Shown piece after piece: positions 14,344 through 20,968 of a stretch of 24,242 nucleotides of DNA. The notes beneath the pieces are model-generated. The model was not told the DNA's origin and did no database searches. It worked only from the letters and a program-made list of their open reading frames with translations. This DNA is from DATJLQ01 sp035509415. Lineage in GTDB: Bacteria > Pseudomonadota > Alphaproteobacteria > JACZXZ01. The stretch is from positions 1 through 24,242 of the forward strand of contig DATJLQ010000139.1 in the NCBI GenBank assembly GCA_035509415.1, given 5' to 3'. Every line of letters begins with the position of its first letter. The stretch's first letter is position 1. The translations under genes were made by a program, and so were the position numbers.

Positions 14344-14375
14344 ATGAGTCCAAATCCATGAGTCCAAGCCCATGA
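14344..14375 (+). other. two stacked five-codon minicistrons made by a 14-bp triplication
   Basis: CCATGAGTCCAA(A/G) is repeated so that ATG occurs at 14344, 14358 and 14372. The spacing of 14 puts each in a different frame. The first reads M-S-P-N-P-stop (14344-14361) and the second M-S-P-S-P-stop (14358-14375). Each TGA overlaps the next ATG (ATGA), and the third ATG is the lyase start. The only Shine-Dalgarno-like word (AGGA, 14331-14334) is nine bases before the first ATG; the lyase ATG itself has none. Translation may therefore pass down by coupling, or the repeat may be a neutral slippage product. Confidence 0.5.
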
Positions 14376-15262
14376 GCCAGACCGTGAGGCCCCGCCGCAG
14401 CGTTCTTTATATGCCGGGCTCGAACGCCCGCGCGCTCGAGAAGGCGCGTAGCCTCGCCGCCGACGGCCTCATCCTCGATCTCGAGGACGCGGTGGCCCCC
14501 GACGCCAAGGCGCAAGGGCGCGCGCAGATCGCAACCGCGCTCCGCCAAGGCGGCTATGGCGGGCGCGAGCTCATCGTACGCATCAACGGGCTCGAGACGA
14601 TTTGGGGCGCGGACGATCTCGCCATGGCGGCCAAGTCGGGCGCCCATGCCGTGCTGGTGCCGAAGGTCGAGCATGGGGCCACCGTGCTCGAGGTCGAGCG
14701 GCGGCTCGGCGAGCTCGGCGCGCCGCCCGCGCTCTCCATCTGGTGCATGATGGAGACGCCGCTCGGCATGCTGCACGCCGAGGAGATCGCGGCGTCCTCG
14801 AAGCGCGTCGGCTGCCTCGTGATGGGTACCTCCGACCTCGCGAAGGACATCCACGCGGCGCACACGCGCGAGCGGCTGCCGATGCTGACCAGCCTCGGCC
14901 TGTGCCTGCTTGCGGCGCGCGCCTTCGGGCTCGCGATCCTCGACGGCGTCCATCTCGATCTCGCCGACGACGAGGGCTTCGCCTATTCGTGCCAGCAAGG
15001 CAAGGAATTCGGCTTCGACGGCAAGACCCTCATCCATCCCAAGACCATCGCCAAGGCGAACGAAATCTTCGCGCCCTCGGCCGAGGACGTGGCCTGGTCG
15101 CGGCGCATCATCGCGGCCCATGGCGAGGCCGAAAAGGAAGGGAAGGGCATCGTGCTGGTCGAAGGGAAGCTGATCGAGAATCTCCATGTCGAGGCGGCGA
15201 GGCGGCAGGTGGCGCTCGCCGAGGCGATCCAGCACCTGGAGCGCGCGGGAGCCGCGTCGTGA
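14372..15262 (+). CDS. HpcH/HpaI-CitE family CoA-ester lyase (malyl-CoA lyase/thioesterase-like)
   Basis: TIM-barrel protein of 296 residues of the CitE/malyl-CoA group. Visible features are RRSVLYMPGSNARALEKA near the start, LILDLEDAVAPDAK (34-46), substrate arginine R70 in VRINGLET, E128 in CMMETPLGM, D155 in MGTSDLAKD (metal-binding acids) and KTLIHPKTI near the end. Length and sequence look closer to (3S)-malyl-CoA thioesterase (Mcl2-type) than to the 318-residue malyl-CoA/beta-methylmalyl-CoA lyase Mcl1, but either reaction is possible. The downstream hydratase, overlapping by four bases (GTGA), argues for work on malyl- or methylmalyl-CoA in the ethylmalonyl-CoA pathway. The start codon is the third of three repeated ATGs. 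Confidence 0.88.
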   Translation: MSQTVRPRRSVLYMPGSNARALEKARSLAADGLILDLEDAVAPDAKAQGRAQIATALRQGGYGGRELIVRINGLETIWGADDLAMAAKSGAHAVLVPKVEHGATVLEVERRLGELGAPPALSIWCMMETPLGMLHAEEIAASSKRVGCLVMGTSDLAKDIHAAHTRERLPMLTSLGLCLLAARAFGLAILDGVHLDLADDEGFAYSCQQGKEFGFDGKTLIHPKTIAKANEIFAPSAEDVAWSRRIIAAHGEAEKEGKGIVLVEGKLIENLHVEAARRQVALAEAIQHLERAGAAS

Positions 15263-16335
15263 GCGGCGCGAAGAGCGACGCCGCGAAGACCGGGGGCGGC
15301 AATTTCTTCGAGGATTTCCGCCTCGGCCAGGAGATCGTGCACGCGACCCCGCGCACCGTCTCGCGCGGCGACGTGGCGCTCAACACGGCGTTCACCGGAT
15401 CGCGCTTCGCGCTCCAATCGTCGGACGAGTTCGCGCGCCGCTGCGGGCTCGCCGAGGCGCCGCTCGACGATCTCCTCGTGTTCCACATCGTGTTCGGGAA
15501 GACCGTGCCCGACGTCTCGCTCAACGCGGTCGCGAATCTCGGCTATGCCGATTGCCGGTTCCTGGCCCCCGTCTACCCGGGCGACACGCTCGCCTCGCGC
15601 TCGAGCGTGATCGGGCTGCGCGAGAACGCCAACCGCAAGAGCGGCATCGTCTATGTGCGCTCGACCGGGCGCAACCAGCGCGGCGAGATCGTGCTCGACT
15701 ATGCGCGCTGGGTGATGGTCCGGAAACGCGACGAGCAAGCGCCCGCTCCCGCGCCGCACGTGCCCGAGCTCCCCGCTTCGGTCGCGGCCGACAAGCTCGC
15801 GGTGCCCGCGGGGCTCGACTTCAAGGGCTTCGACTACGCGCTCGCGGGCTCGCGCCACGCGTGGGAGGATTACGCGCCCGGCGAGCGCATCGACCACGTC
15901 GACGGCCTCACCGTCGAGGAGGCCGAGCACATGATGGCGACCAAGCTCTACCAGAACAACGCTCGCATCCACTTCAACCAGCATGCCCAGGAGAGCGACC
16001 GCTTCGGCCGGCGCCTGATCTATGGCGGCGTCATCATCAGCCTCGCGCGCGCGCTCACCTTCAACGGCCTCGCCAACGCGGTCAAGATCGCGGCGATCAA
16101 CGGCGGACGCCACGCCAACCCGACCTTCGCCGGCGCCACCATCTACGCCTGGAGCGAGATCCTCGAGCGCTGGGAGATTCCGGGCCGGCGCGACCTCGGC
16201 GCGCTCCGCCTGCGCACGGTGGCGCTCAACGACCACGCGTCGACCGGGTTCCTCCACAAGACCGCGGACGGGAATTATCCGCCCGCGGTCGTGCTCGATC
16301 TCGACTACACGGTGCTGATGCCGCGTCGCGGCTGA
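15259..16335 (+). CDS. mesaconyl-CoA hydratase-like double MaoC protein
   Basis: A protein of 358 residues with two hot-dog (MaoC) domains, about 15-165 and 200-350, as in mesaconyl-CoA hydratase (beta-methylmalyl-CoA dehydratase, about 343 residues). The first domain reads FFEDFRLGQEIVHATPRT and LNTAFTGSRFALQSSDEFA; the second has RHAWEDYAPGERIDHVDG, IHFNQHAQES and RLIYGGVIISLARAL. The GTG start lies inside the lyase stop region (GTGA), so the two are translationally coupled. The earlier in-frame reading from 14602 is antisense-like noise within the lyase. Known members interconvert mesaconyl-CoA and beta-methylmalyl-CoA; here the lyase partner would act on the latter. No other ethylmalonyl-CoA genes are in the window. 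Confidence 0.88.
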   Translation: MSGAKSDAAKTGGGNFFEDFRLGQEIVHATPRTVSRGDVALNTAFTGSRFALQSSDEFARRCGLAEAPLDDLLVFHIVFGKTVPDVSLNAVANLGYADCRFLAPVYPGDTLASRSSVIGLRENANRKSGIVYVRSTGRNQRGEIVLDYARWVMVRKRDEQAPAPAPHVPELPASVAADKLAVPAGLDFKGFDYALAGSRHAWEDYAPGERIDHVDGLTVEEAEHMMATKLYQNNARIHFNQHAQESDRFGRRLIYGGVIISLARALTFNGLANAVKIAAINGGRHANPTFAGATIYAWSEILERWEIPGRRDLGALRLRTVALNDHASTGFLHKTADGNYPPAVVLDLDYTVLMPRRG

Positions 16336-16372
16336 GGGCCGGGGGGTCCCGTCGCGCCGCCTCGAAAGGCGA

Positions 16373-16404
16373 AACCGCGGACGCGCGCCGGCGCATCCGC
16401 GGTT
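16373..16404 (+). terminator. strong hairpin after the hydratase gene
   Basis: AACCGCGGA (16373-16381) pairs with TCCGCGGTT (16396-16404). Inside, GCGC (16383-16386) pairs with GCGC (16391-16394), giving 13 pairs with one mismatch and a GCCG loop. It begins 37 bases after the hydratase stop. No T tract follows, so it may act as a Rho-assisted terminator or mRNA 3' end. Confidence 0.45.
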
Positions 16405-16448
16405 CCGAATGAGCGAGGCGCCGGAAGCGTAAGCGATCGACCCACGCG

Positions 16449-16476
16449 CGTGTCCGGGCGGGACACCTCCAGCGCC
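16449..16476 (+). repeat. isolated degenerate copy of the array repeat
   Basis: This 28-base stretch beginning CGTGTCCGGGCGGGACAC differs at three positions from 17625-17652, the partial last unit of the tandem array 1.2 kb downstream. GTGTCC and GGACAC form a small stem in both. Confidence 0.6.
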
Positions 16477-16477
16477 T

Positions 16478-16703
16478 CGGGAGCCGAAGCTCCCGGCAGG
16501 GACAAGCGGCCGGGCTTTCGAGCGTACCGGACTCGGGTCCGGCTCCTCGCGGAGCCGGTCGCTTAGCCGGCGGCTCGCATCCTCCTCGCGGAGGATCGCC
16601 GTCGCGAGGTCGCCGAGCGGCCGTGCCAGCTCCTTCCGTCGCGTCCCTCGTCCCCTTGCGGGGGCGATTTCCGCGCCACAGCCGCCACGGCTCCGCGGAG
16701 CCG
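16478..16703. repeat. cluster of short perfect hairpins with tetraloops
   Basis: Perfect stems found by eye: CGGGAGC-CGAA-GCTCCCG (16478-16495), CCGGCTCC-TCGC-GGAGCCGG (16539-16558), ATCCTCC-TCGC-GGAGGAT (16579-16596), CCCC-TTGC-GGGG (16652-16663), and the 16-base palindrome CGGCTCCGCGGAGCCG (16688-16703). Most have a four-base loop. Similar ones recur after the array: CGCTCC-CGAA-GGAGCG (17909-17924) and TTCCGC-AA-GCGGAA (18031-18044). No gene overlaps them. Confidence 0.65.
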
Positions 16704-17011
16704 GACAGCCTCCCGTGACGGCCCCGAAACGCCCGAAGGCGTCCGACGCCGATCCGGAAAAAGAACCAGTCGGTCGATCGCTCGACCTCCCGCGCGGCGA
16801 CGAGCGTCCCGAAGGACCTCCCGTCGCCTGGGCCGGACGCGGGCCGTCCCGAAGGACTGTCCCGCGCCCCGGGGGTTTCGTCCGGCGCGCCGCGCCAAGA
16901 CCCGAAGGATCCCGGCCGCGCGCTCGGGCCTACTCGCCCCGACGCTTTCCGTGCCGATGAAATCGTCGCGCCGTTGCCGTGCGCATTCAATCGAAAACGC
17001 CGCGGCGCGCG

Positions 17012-17079
17012 AAGATTCTTGTGCGCAATTTCGCCGTTGCCAACAAAGCGCGCACAAAAAATCCCCGCCCTTATCCACC
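17012..17079 (+). other. AT-richer segment with a DnaA-box-like word (left of array)
   Basis: It begins AAGATTCTTGTGCGCAATTT and ends with TTATCCACC (17071-17079, one mismatch to the DnaA box TTATCCACA). AAGA(A/T)TCTTGTG, ATTTCG, ACAAA, GCAC and TATCCAC recur in the same order at 18202-18275 on the other side of the array. No gene start lies nearby. Confidence 0.35.
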
Positions 17080-17162
17080 GGCGCCTCTTAGACGCGCTCG
17101 AAACAAACGCGTAAACGCGCCGCGCCGCGGCGCTTTTCGGATCACAACCGCGCGTCCGCATT

Positions 17163-17652
17163 CTCTCGTGCTGGGGCCGAGCGCTTGCGGGACACTTCCG
17201 ACGCCATGCGGATGCCGGGGCTCCGAAATTCAGGGTCCCGAAAAGGGAGGCGGCGTCGGAAGCCCGAAGTCGGGCCTTGCGCTCTCGTGCCGAGACCGAA
17301 CGCTTGCGGGACACTTCCGACGCCACACGGTTGCAGGGCCCCGAAAAGGGAGGCGGCGTCGGAAGCCCGCAGTCGGGACTTGCGCTCTCGTGCAGAGACC
17401 GAACGCTTGCGGGACACTTCCGACGCCATGCGGATGCCGGGGCTCCGAAATTCAGGGCCCCGAAAAGGGAGGCGGCGTCGGAAGCACAAGTCGGGACTTG
17501 CGCTCTCGAGCCGGGGCCGAACGCTTGCGGGACACTTCCGACGCCATGCGGATGCAGGGGCTCCGAAATTCAGGGTCCCGAAAAGGGAGGCGGCGTCGGA
17601 AGCACAAGTCGGGACTTGCGCTCTCGTGTCCGGGCGGGACACTTCCGACGCC
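17163..17652 (+). repeat. tandem array of about 118-bp hairpin units (four full, one partial)
   Basis: Units begin with CTCTCG at 17163, 17282, 17385, 17503 and 17621, giving lengths 119, 103, 118 and 118, then a 32-base partial copy. Each full unit carries GCTTGCGGGACACTTCCGACG near its start and GGCGGCGTCGGAAG later; CTTCCGACGCC and GGCGTCGGAAG are perfect 11-base inverted arms around a loop of about 50 bases (about 35 in unit 2, which lacks about 15 bases there). Units 3 and 4 also end with CAAGTCGGGACTTG, a second hairpin. Units are about 90% identical by eye. Lengths that are not multiples of three argue against coding, and the absence of unique spacers argues against CRISPR. Confidence 0.9.
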
Positions 17653-18201
17653 GCCAGGGGCCTGGGCAGACCCCGGTGCAGGGGCAATGCGGATTGCGCC
17701 GCCGTCCAGCCGGTGCGCCTCAGGGAGAAACGCGCCGACGCGACGGTTGACGGGTCGAAGCGGCTCTGGGCGGAGCCCGATCCGACCCACGGCGGACCGT
17801 CGTTCCTCGCGCCGCACCGAGCTTGATCGACGCGAAGCGCCGACCACTCTCGTAAGGGGCGCCGCGCTCCCGGGCGAGGAGCCGACCCCCCGAAGCCTGC
17901 ACGCGCCGCGCTCCCGAAGGAGCGACGGCCGGCGGCCTGCGGCTCGTCATCCGACGGCCTCGCCACCTCGCATCCCCTGCCGCGCGGCCCGTTGAAGGGC
18001 CCCGAGGCCGAGGCCCGGGTGGCTCCGCCTTCCGCAAGCGGAAAGCGGCACCGCAAGCTCCGCGCCGGAGCCGGCCTCACGAGCGCGCTGGCGCAGGCTC
18101 GTGATTCGCGGAACACCGGCGCAGAGGGAATGCCGATCTGCACCGGGAAATATCCTGACGGGGGCGACCGGGGACGACAACAAAAAAGTCAAGTAACCGT
18201 C

Positions 18202-18275
18202 AAGAATCTTGTGAATAGATTTCGGATTTCACACAAACGCCGCACGCACTATCCACAAGCTTATGCACAAAATCT
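18202..18275 (+). other. AT-richer segment with DnaA-box-like words (right of array)
   Basis: It contains TGTGAATAG (18210-18218, two mismatches to the reverse DnaA box), CTATCCACA (18249-18257) and TTATGCACA (18261-18269), each of the latter one mismatch from TTATCCACA. Just upstream GTCAAG occurs at 18188 and 18199, 11 bases apart. It lies immediately past the 3' end of the glycosyltransferase gene. The genes normally beside an alphaproteobacterial chromosome origin (hemE, dnaA, parAB, gidA) are absent, so I do not call it oriC. Confidence 0.4.
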
Positions 18276-18282
18276 CGCGCCC

Positions 18283-19818
18283 TCAGCGGTAAATCTCGAC
18301 CGTGACGAGCCACGGACTGAGCGGGGTTCCGGTCAGCAGGGTCTTGAGCCGGGCCGTGCGGTCGCGCCCGAATTCCGCGCGCGCGACCAGTTGGCGCTCG
18401 GCCGCGACCTCGCGCGCGATCTTCTCGAGCCGGGGCTGGGTGAGGAATTCTTGATTGCGCACGACGACGATGTCGTGGAACGGCGCGAGGCCGCGCGCAA
18501 GGCATTGCGGCTTGCGACCCCATCCGATCGTGCAATAGCCTTTTTCCTCGAGCAGCCATTGGCTCACCGGCTCCGAGCTCGCAACCAGCACATCGCCGCT
18601 GGTGTTGTCGGCGACGAATTGGGCCACCTCGTCGAACGGAATCGCGAGGTCGCGCTTGAACGGCTCGTCGGTGAGGCGACCCGCGCCGAGGGCCGCCGAA
18701 TAAAGCAGCAATGCCACGAAGGCGAGCGGCCAGGCTTGCCACCGCGCGGCGAGCTTGAGGCGCCAATAGCCGAGCGCGAAGCAGCCCAAGAGGAACGGTG
18801 CCACGAACAGGAGCGCGCGGCCGCGGTCGAACGAGGTGAAGAGCGAGTAGAGCGCGCTCAGCACGATAAGCGTCGTCGCGACCGAGACCAGGTCGCGCGC
18901 GTCCTCCGAAGCGCTTTCGCCGCGGGCGCGCCGGAGCCAGCCGTAGAGCGCCGCGAGGCTCGCGAGCAGCAGGGCCACGAACGGGAGCGCGAGCGCTCCG
19001 TTGAAGAGGCCGAGCCGGTAGCCGCCGAAGAAGCCGAGTGCTGCCTGGGCGAAGCCCGCGAGGCCGGCCAGGATCGAGACGTGCTCCAAGAAAGTCTTCG
19101 ATACGTCGGCGCTGCCCGGCCGGTCGAATGCCATGGCGAAATTGACGAGACCGGGCCACGCGGTCAGCAGCATCGCGAGATGGAACGGCGCGTCGGCGCG
19201 AAGCTCGAAGCGGCGCTTCAACGCGTAGCGGCGCACGGCGAAGCCGACGTAGGCGAAGATCGCGAGGTAATTGGTCGACGCCGCGAGCCCGAGCAGGAGC
19301 CCGCCGGCGATCGTCGGCGCGTCGCGCCGGAGCTCGAGCCGGAAGAAAAGCGCCACCTCGAAGGCCAGGATCGGATACCAGCGCAACGCGTCGCCCACGC
19401 CGTAGAGCAACGGAAAGGTCGCGAACAGGAACAGGATCGAGACGCGCGCGGCCGCGTTCGGCGCCGCCTGTGCGCGCAGCGTGAGGTCGAGCACAAAGAG
19501 AAACGCGCTCGCGCTCAGGAGCAAGCTCACGCTGCGCATCGCCCAGAGGGCCAGGCCCAGGTCGCTCAGCACGCGATACCAGGCGTAGGAGAAGAAGGGA
19601 TGGATCTCGATCCCGGTGAGGCCGGTCGAGAAGATGGCGCGCAGATTCGCCTCGTGGATGTAGCCGAGCGTGAATATCTCGTCGTCGAAGGGCGGGCGCG
19701 TGTAGGTGCCGAACGGCCATGCCATGAGCATGACGAAGGCGAGGAAGGCGAGCGCCTCGAGCCGGGTGACGCCCCGGCCGCTCGTGCGAGGCACCGTCGG
19801 CTGAGCGCTCGAAGCCAT
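18283..19818 (-). CDS. GT-C fold membrane glycosyltransferase (GT39/ArnT-like)
   Basis: Integral membrane protein of 511 residues with roughly ten hydrophobic segments and a hydrophilic C-terminal part of about 120 residues. The ATG at 19818 has GGGAGAG upstream; the frame runs on to 20448 but the added part is Arg-rich and crosses the sdh promoter region. After the first membrane helix comes FDDEIFTLGYIHE with D45-D46-E47, the acidic loop typical of polyprenyl-phosphate-sugar-dependent GT-C enzymes. ALRWYPILAFEVALF and STNYLAIFAYVGFA are further family-like stretches. Such enzymes transfer sugars from lipid carriers to lipids, glycans or proteins at the periplasmic face; donor and acceptor cannot be inferred. 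It stands alone, diverging from sdhC. Confidence 0.75.
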   Translation of the reverse strand: MASSAQPTVPRTSGRGVTRLEALAFLAFVMLMAWPFGTYTRPPFDDEIFTLGYIHEANLRAIFSTGLTGIEIHPFFSYAWYRVLSDLGLALWAMRSVSLLLSASAFLFVLDLTLRAQAAPNAAARVSILFLFATFPLLYGVGDALRWYPILAFEVALFFRLELRRDAPTIAGGLLLGLAASTNYLAIFAYVGFAVRRYALKRRFELRADAPFHLAMLLTAWPGLVNFAMAFDRPGSADVSKTFLEHVSILAGLAGFAQAALGFFGGYRLGLFNGALALPFVALLLASLAALYGWLRRARGESASEDARDLVSVATTLIVLSALYSLFTSFDRGRALLFVAPFLLGCFALGYWRLKLAARWQAWPLAFVALLLYSAALGAGRLTDEPFKRDLAIPFDEVAQFVADNTSGDVLVASSEPVSQWLLEEKGYCTIGWGRKPQCLARGLAPFHDIVVVRNQEFLTQPRLEKIAREVAAERQLVARAEFGRDRTARLKTLLTGTPLSPWLVTVEIYR

Positions 19819-19976
19819 CCAATTCTCTCCCGCCAGCGTTCCGCCTTCGTCCCGCGCGCCCACGCGCTCGCGCGGGCGCCGGCACTCCTCGGCCCCTTCG
19901 GCCCGGCGACTATAGGCACCGCGCGCGCGTTCCGGAAGCCCGTCCCCAGCTTTGCTGCGGCTGCTACGGCCCTTGT

Positions 19977-19992
19977 CTCTGGTATGCCAGAG
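19977..19992. promoter_or_regulatory. operator-like inverted repeat upstream of sdhC
   Basis: CTCTGGTATGCCAGAG has seven of eight matching positions in its half-sites (CTCTGGTA / TGCCAGAG). The core TGGTATGCCA resembles operators of FadR-type GntR regulators. It sits 71 bases upstream of the -35 of the sdh promoter candidate and could equally serve the divergent gene. Confidence 0.35.
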
Positions 19993-20062
19993 CGTCGGCG
20001 CCAAGTCCCCGCGTGGACGCGCCGAATCGCGCTCCACGAGGCTCATATTGCAACGCCGAAGA

Positions 20063-20091
20063 TTGACTCGAAAGGGGCGACGGCCTAGAAC
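20063..20091 (+). promoter_or_regulatory. sigma70-type promoter for sdhCDAB
   Basis: TTGACT (20063-20068, five of six) and TAGAAC (20086-20091, four of six) are separated by exactly 17 bases. Transcription would start near 20098, with a leader of about 75 bases before sdhC. It is the best promoter match in the window and lies in the right place. Confidence 0.55.
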
Positions 20092-20172
20092 GAACCGCGC
20101 CGAGCCGAGAGGGACTTCCCGGGTCTCGACGCCAGGCGCCGATTCTTCCCCCCGCTTTGCCTGAGCGCGTGC

Positions 20173-20580
20173 ATGGGCATTCCGATGACCGTTTCCAACC
20201 GGCCCCTCTCTCCGCATTTGCAAATCTACCGCTGGCCGGTCAGCATGATGGCGTCGATGCTGCATCGCGCGTCGGGCATGGCGCTCGCGGCGGGAATGCT
20301 GCTGCTGCTGTGGTGGATCGCGGCACTCGCCTCCGGGCCCGCCGCGTTCCTCACCTTGCAGCATTTCATCGGCTCCTTCATCGGGCGCCTGCTGCTGTTC
20401 GGCTGGACCTGGTCGCTCTTCTTCCATCTCCTCAACGGCCTGCGCCACCTCGTGTGGGACACGGGCATCGGCTACGAGGTGAAGTCCGTGCAGCGCTTCG
20501 CCTGGATCGTGCTCGCGGGCTCGGTCGCGCTCACGCTCGTCGTGTGGACCGCGGGCTATGCCATGCTCGGAGCGTGGTGA
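20173..20580 (+). CDS. sdhC: succinate dehydrogenase cytochrome b556 subunit
   Basis: Membrane anchor subunit of complex II, 135 residues with three transmembrane helices. The N-terminus NRPLSPHLQIYRWPVSMMAS is the family signature; SMLHRASGMALAAG holds the quinone-site Ser/Arg region, and FFHLLNGLRHLVWD supplies the heme-b ligand histidine. Start is either the ATG at 20173 or the one at 20185 (MTVSNRPL); neither has a strong Shine-Dalgarno, and I keep the first. It is first gene of the sdhC-D-A-B operon; the stop overlaps sdhD by one base (TGATG). Confidence 0.96.
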   Translation: MGIPMTVSNRPLSPHLQIYRWPVSMMASMLHRASGMALAAGMLLLLWWIAALASGPAAFLTLQHFIGSFIGRLLLFGWTWSLFFHLLNGLRHLVWDTGIGYEVKSVQRFAWIVLAGSVALTLVVWTAGYAMLGAW

Positions 20581-20963
20581 TGAGCGGCTTGAGCTCGCCC
20601 CTCCAGCGCGTGCGCGGCCTCGGCTCGGCCAAGGAAGGTGCCGCGCACTGGTGGATGCAGCGGCTCACCGCGGTGGCGCTGGTGCCGCTCTCGCTCTGGT
20701 TCGTGTACAATGCCGTGGCGCTTACCGGCGCCGACGGCGCCCAGGCCGCCGCCTGGCTCGGCAAGCCCATCGATGCAACGCTCATGATCCTCCTGATCGC
20801 GGCGGGCTTCCACCATGGCCAGCTCGGCCTCCAGGTCATCATCGAGGATTACATCCACACGGCGTGGCGCAAGATGGCGCTCCTGATCGCGGTCAAGTTC
20901 GCGGCCGTGCTCGCCGCCGTGGGCGCCATCGTGCTCGTACTCAAGATCGCGGTCGGAGGCTGA
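20580..20963 (+). CDS. sdhD: succinate dehydrogenase hydrophobic membrane anchor subunit
   Basis: Second membrane subunit of complex II, 127 residues and three helices. AAHWWMQRLTAVALVPLSLW and GFHHGQLGLQVIIEDYIH match SdhD; the latter carries the heme/quinone-site histidine and the D-Y pair. The ATG overlaps the sdhC stop, so translation is coupled. sdhA follows five bases after its stop. Confidence 0.95.
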   Translation: MSGLSSPLQRVRGLGSAKEGAAHWWMQRLTAVALVPLSLWFVYNAVALTGADGAQAAAWLGKPIDATLMILLIAAGFHHGQLGLQVIIEDYIHTAWRKMALLIAVKFAAVLAAVGAIVLVLKIAVGG

Positions 20964-20968
20964 CGGCG

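Larger units (their letters stand above)
16336..18282. other. 1.95-kb stretch without a credible gene
   Basis: Between the hydratase stop and the 3' end of the glycosyltransferase gene. It holds the terminator-like hairpin, the hairpin cluster, two AT-richer segments with DnaA-box-like words and the tandem array, each listed separately. The open frames across it (for example 16979-17995 plus and 17142-18143 minus) are long only because the DNA is GC-rich. They cross repeat units of 119, 103, 118 and 118 bases, which shift the frame, and show no domain. Further small inverted repeats occur at 17700-18110. Confidence 0.7.
19819..20172. other. divergent regulatory region, glycosyltransferase / sdhC
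   Basis: This 354-bp gap holds the sdh promoter candidate and an operator-like inverted repeat, listed separately. It also holds a GC-rich inverted repeat (GCGCCC / GGGCGC) near the glycosyltransferase start. I see no small gene in it. Confidence 0.6.

Noticed and set aside
17163..17652. CRISPR array
   Set aside because: Units are about 118 bp and similar over their whole length, without short repeats separated by unique spacers; no cas gene is present.
16979..17995. Open frames across the tandem array as a repeat protein
   Set aside because: Unit lengths of 119, 103, 118 and 118 change the frame from unit to unit, so no peptide repeat is kept, and no ribosome site or domain is seen.
17012..18275. 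Chromosomal replication origin
   Set aside because: DnaA-like words are few and imperfect, and none of the usual alphaproteobacterial origin neighbours is present.
19819..20448. Longer N-terminus for the glycosyltransferase
   Set aside because: The added 210 residues are Arg/Gln-rich, cover the sdh promoter and the sdhC start, and the ATG at 19818 has a good ribosome site directly before the first membrane helix.
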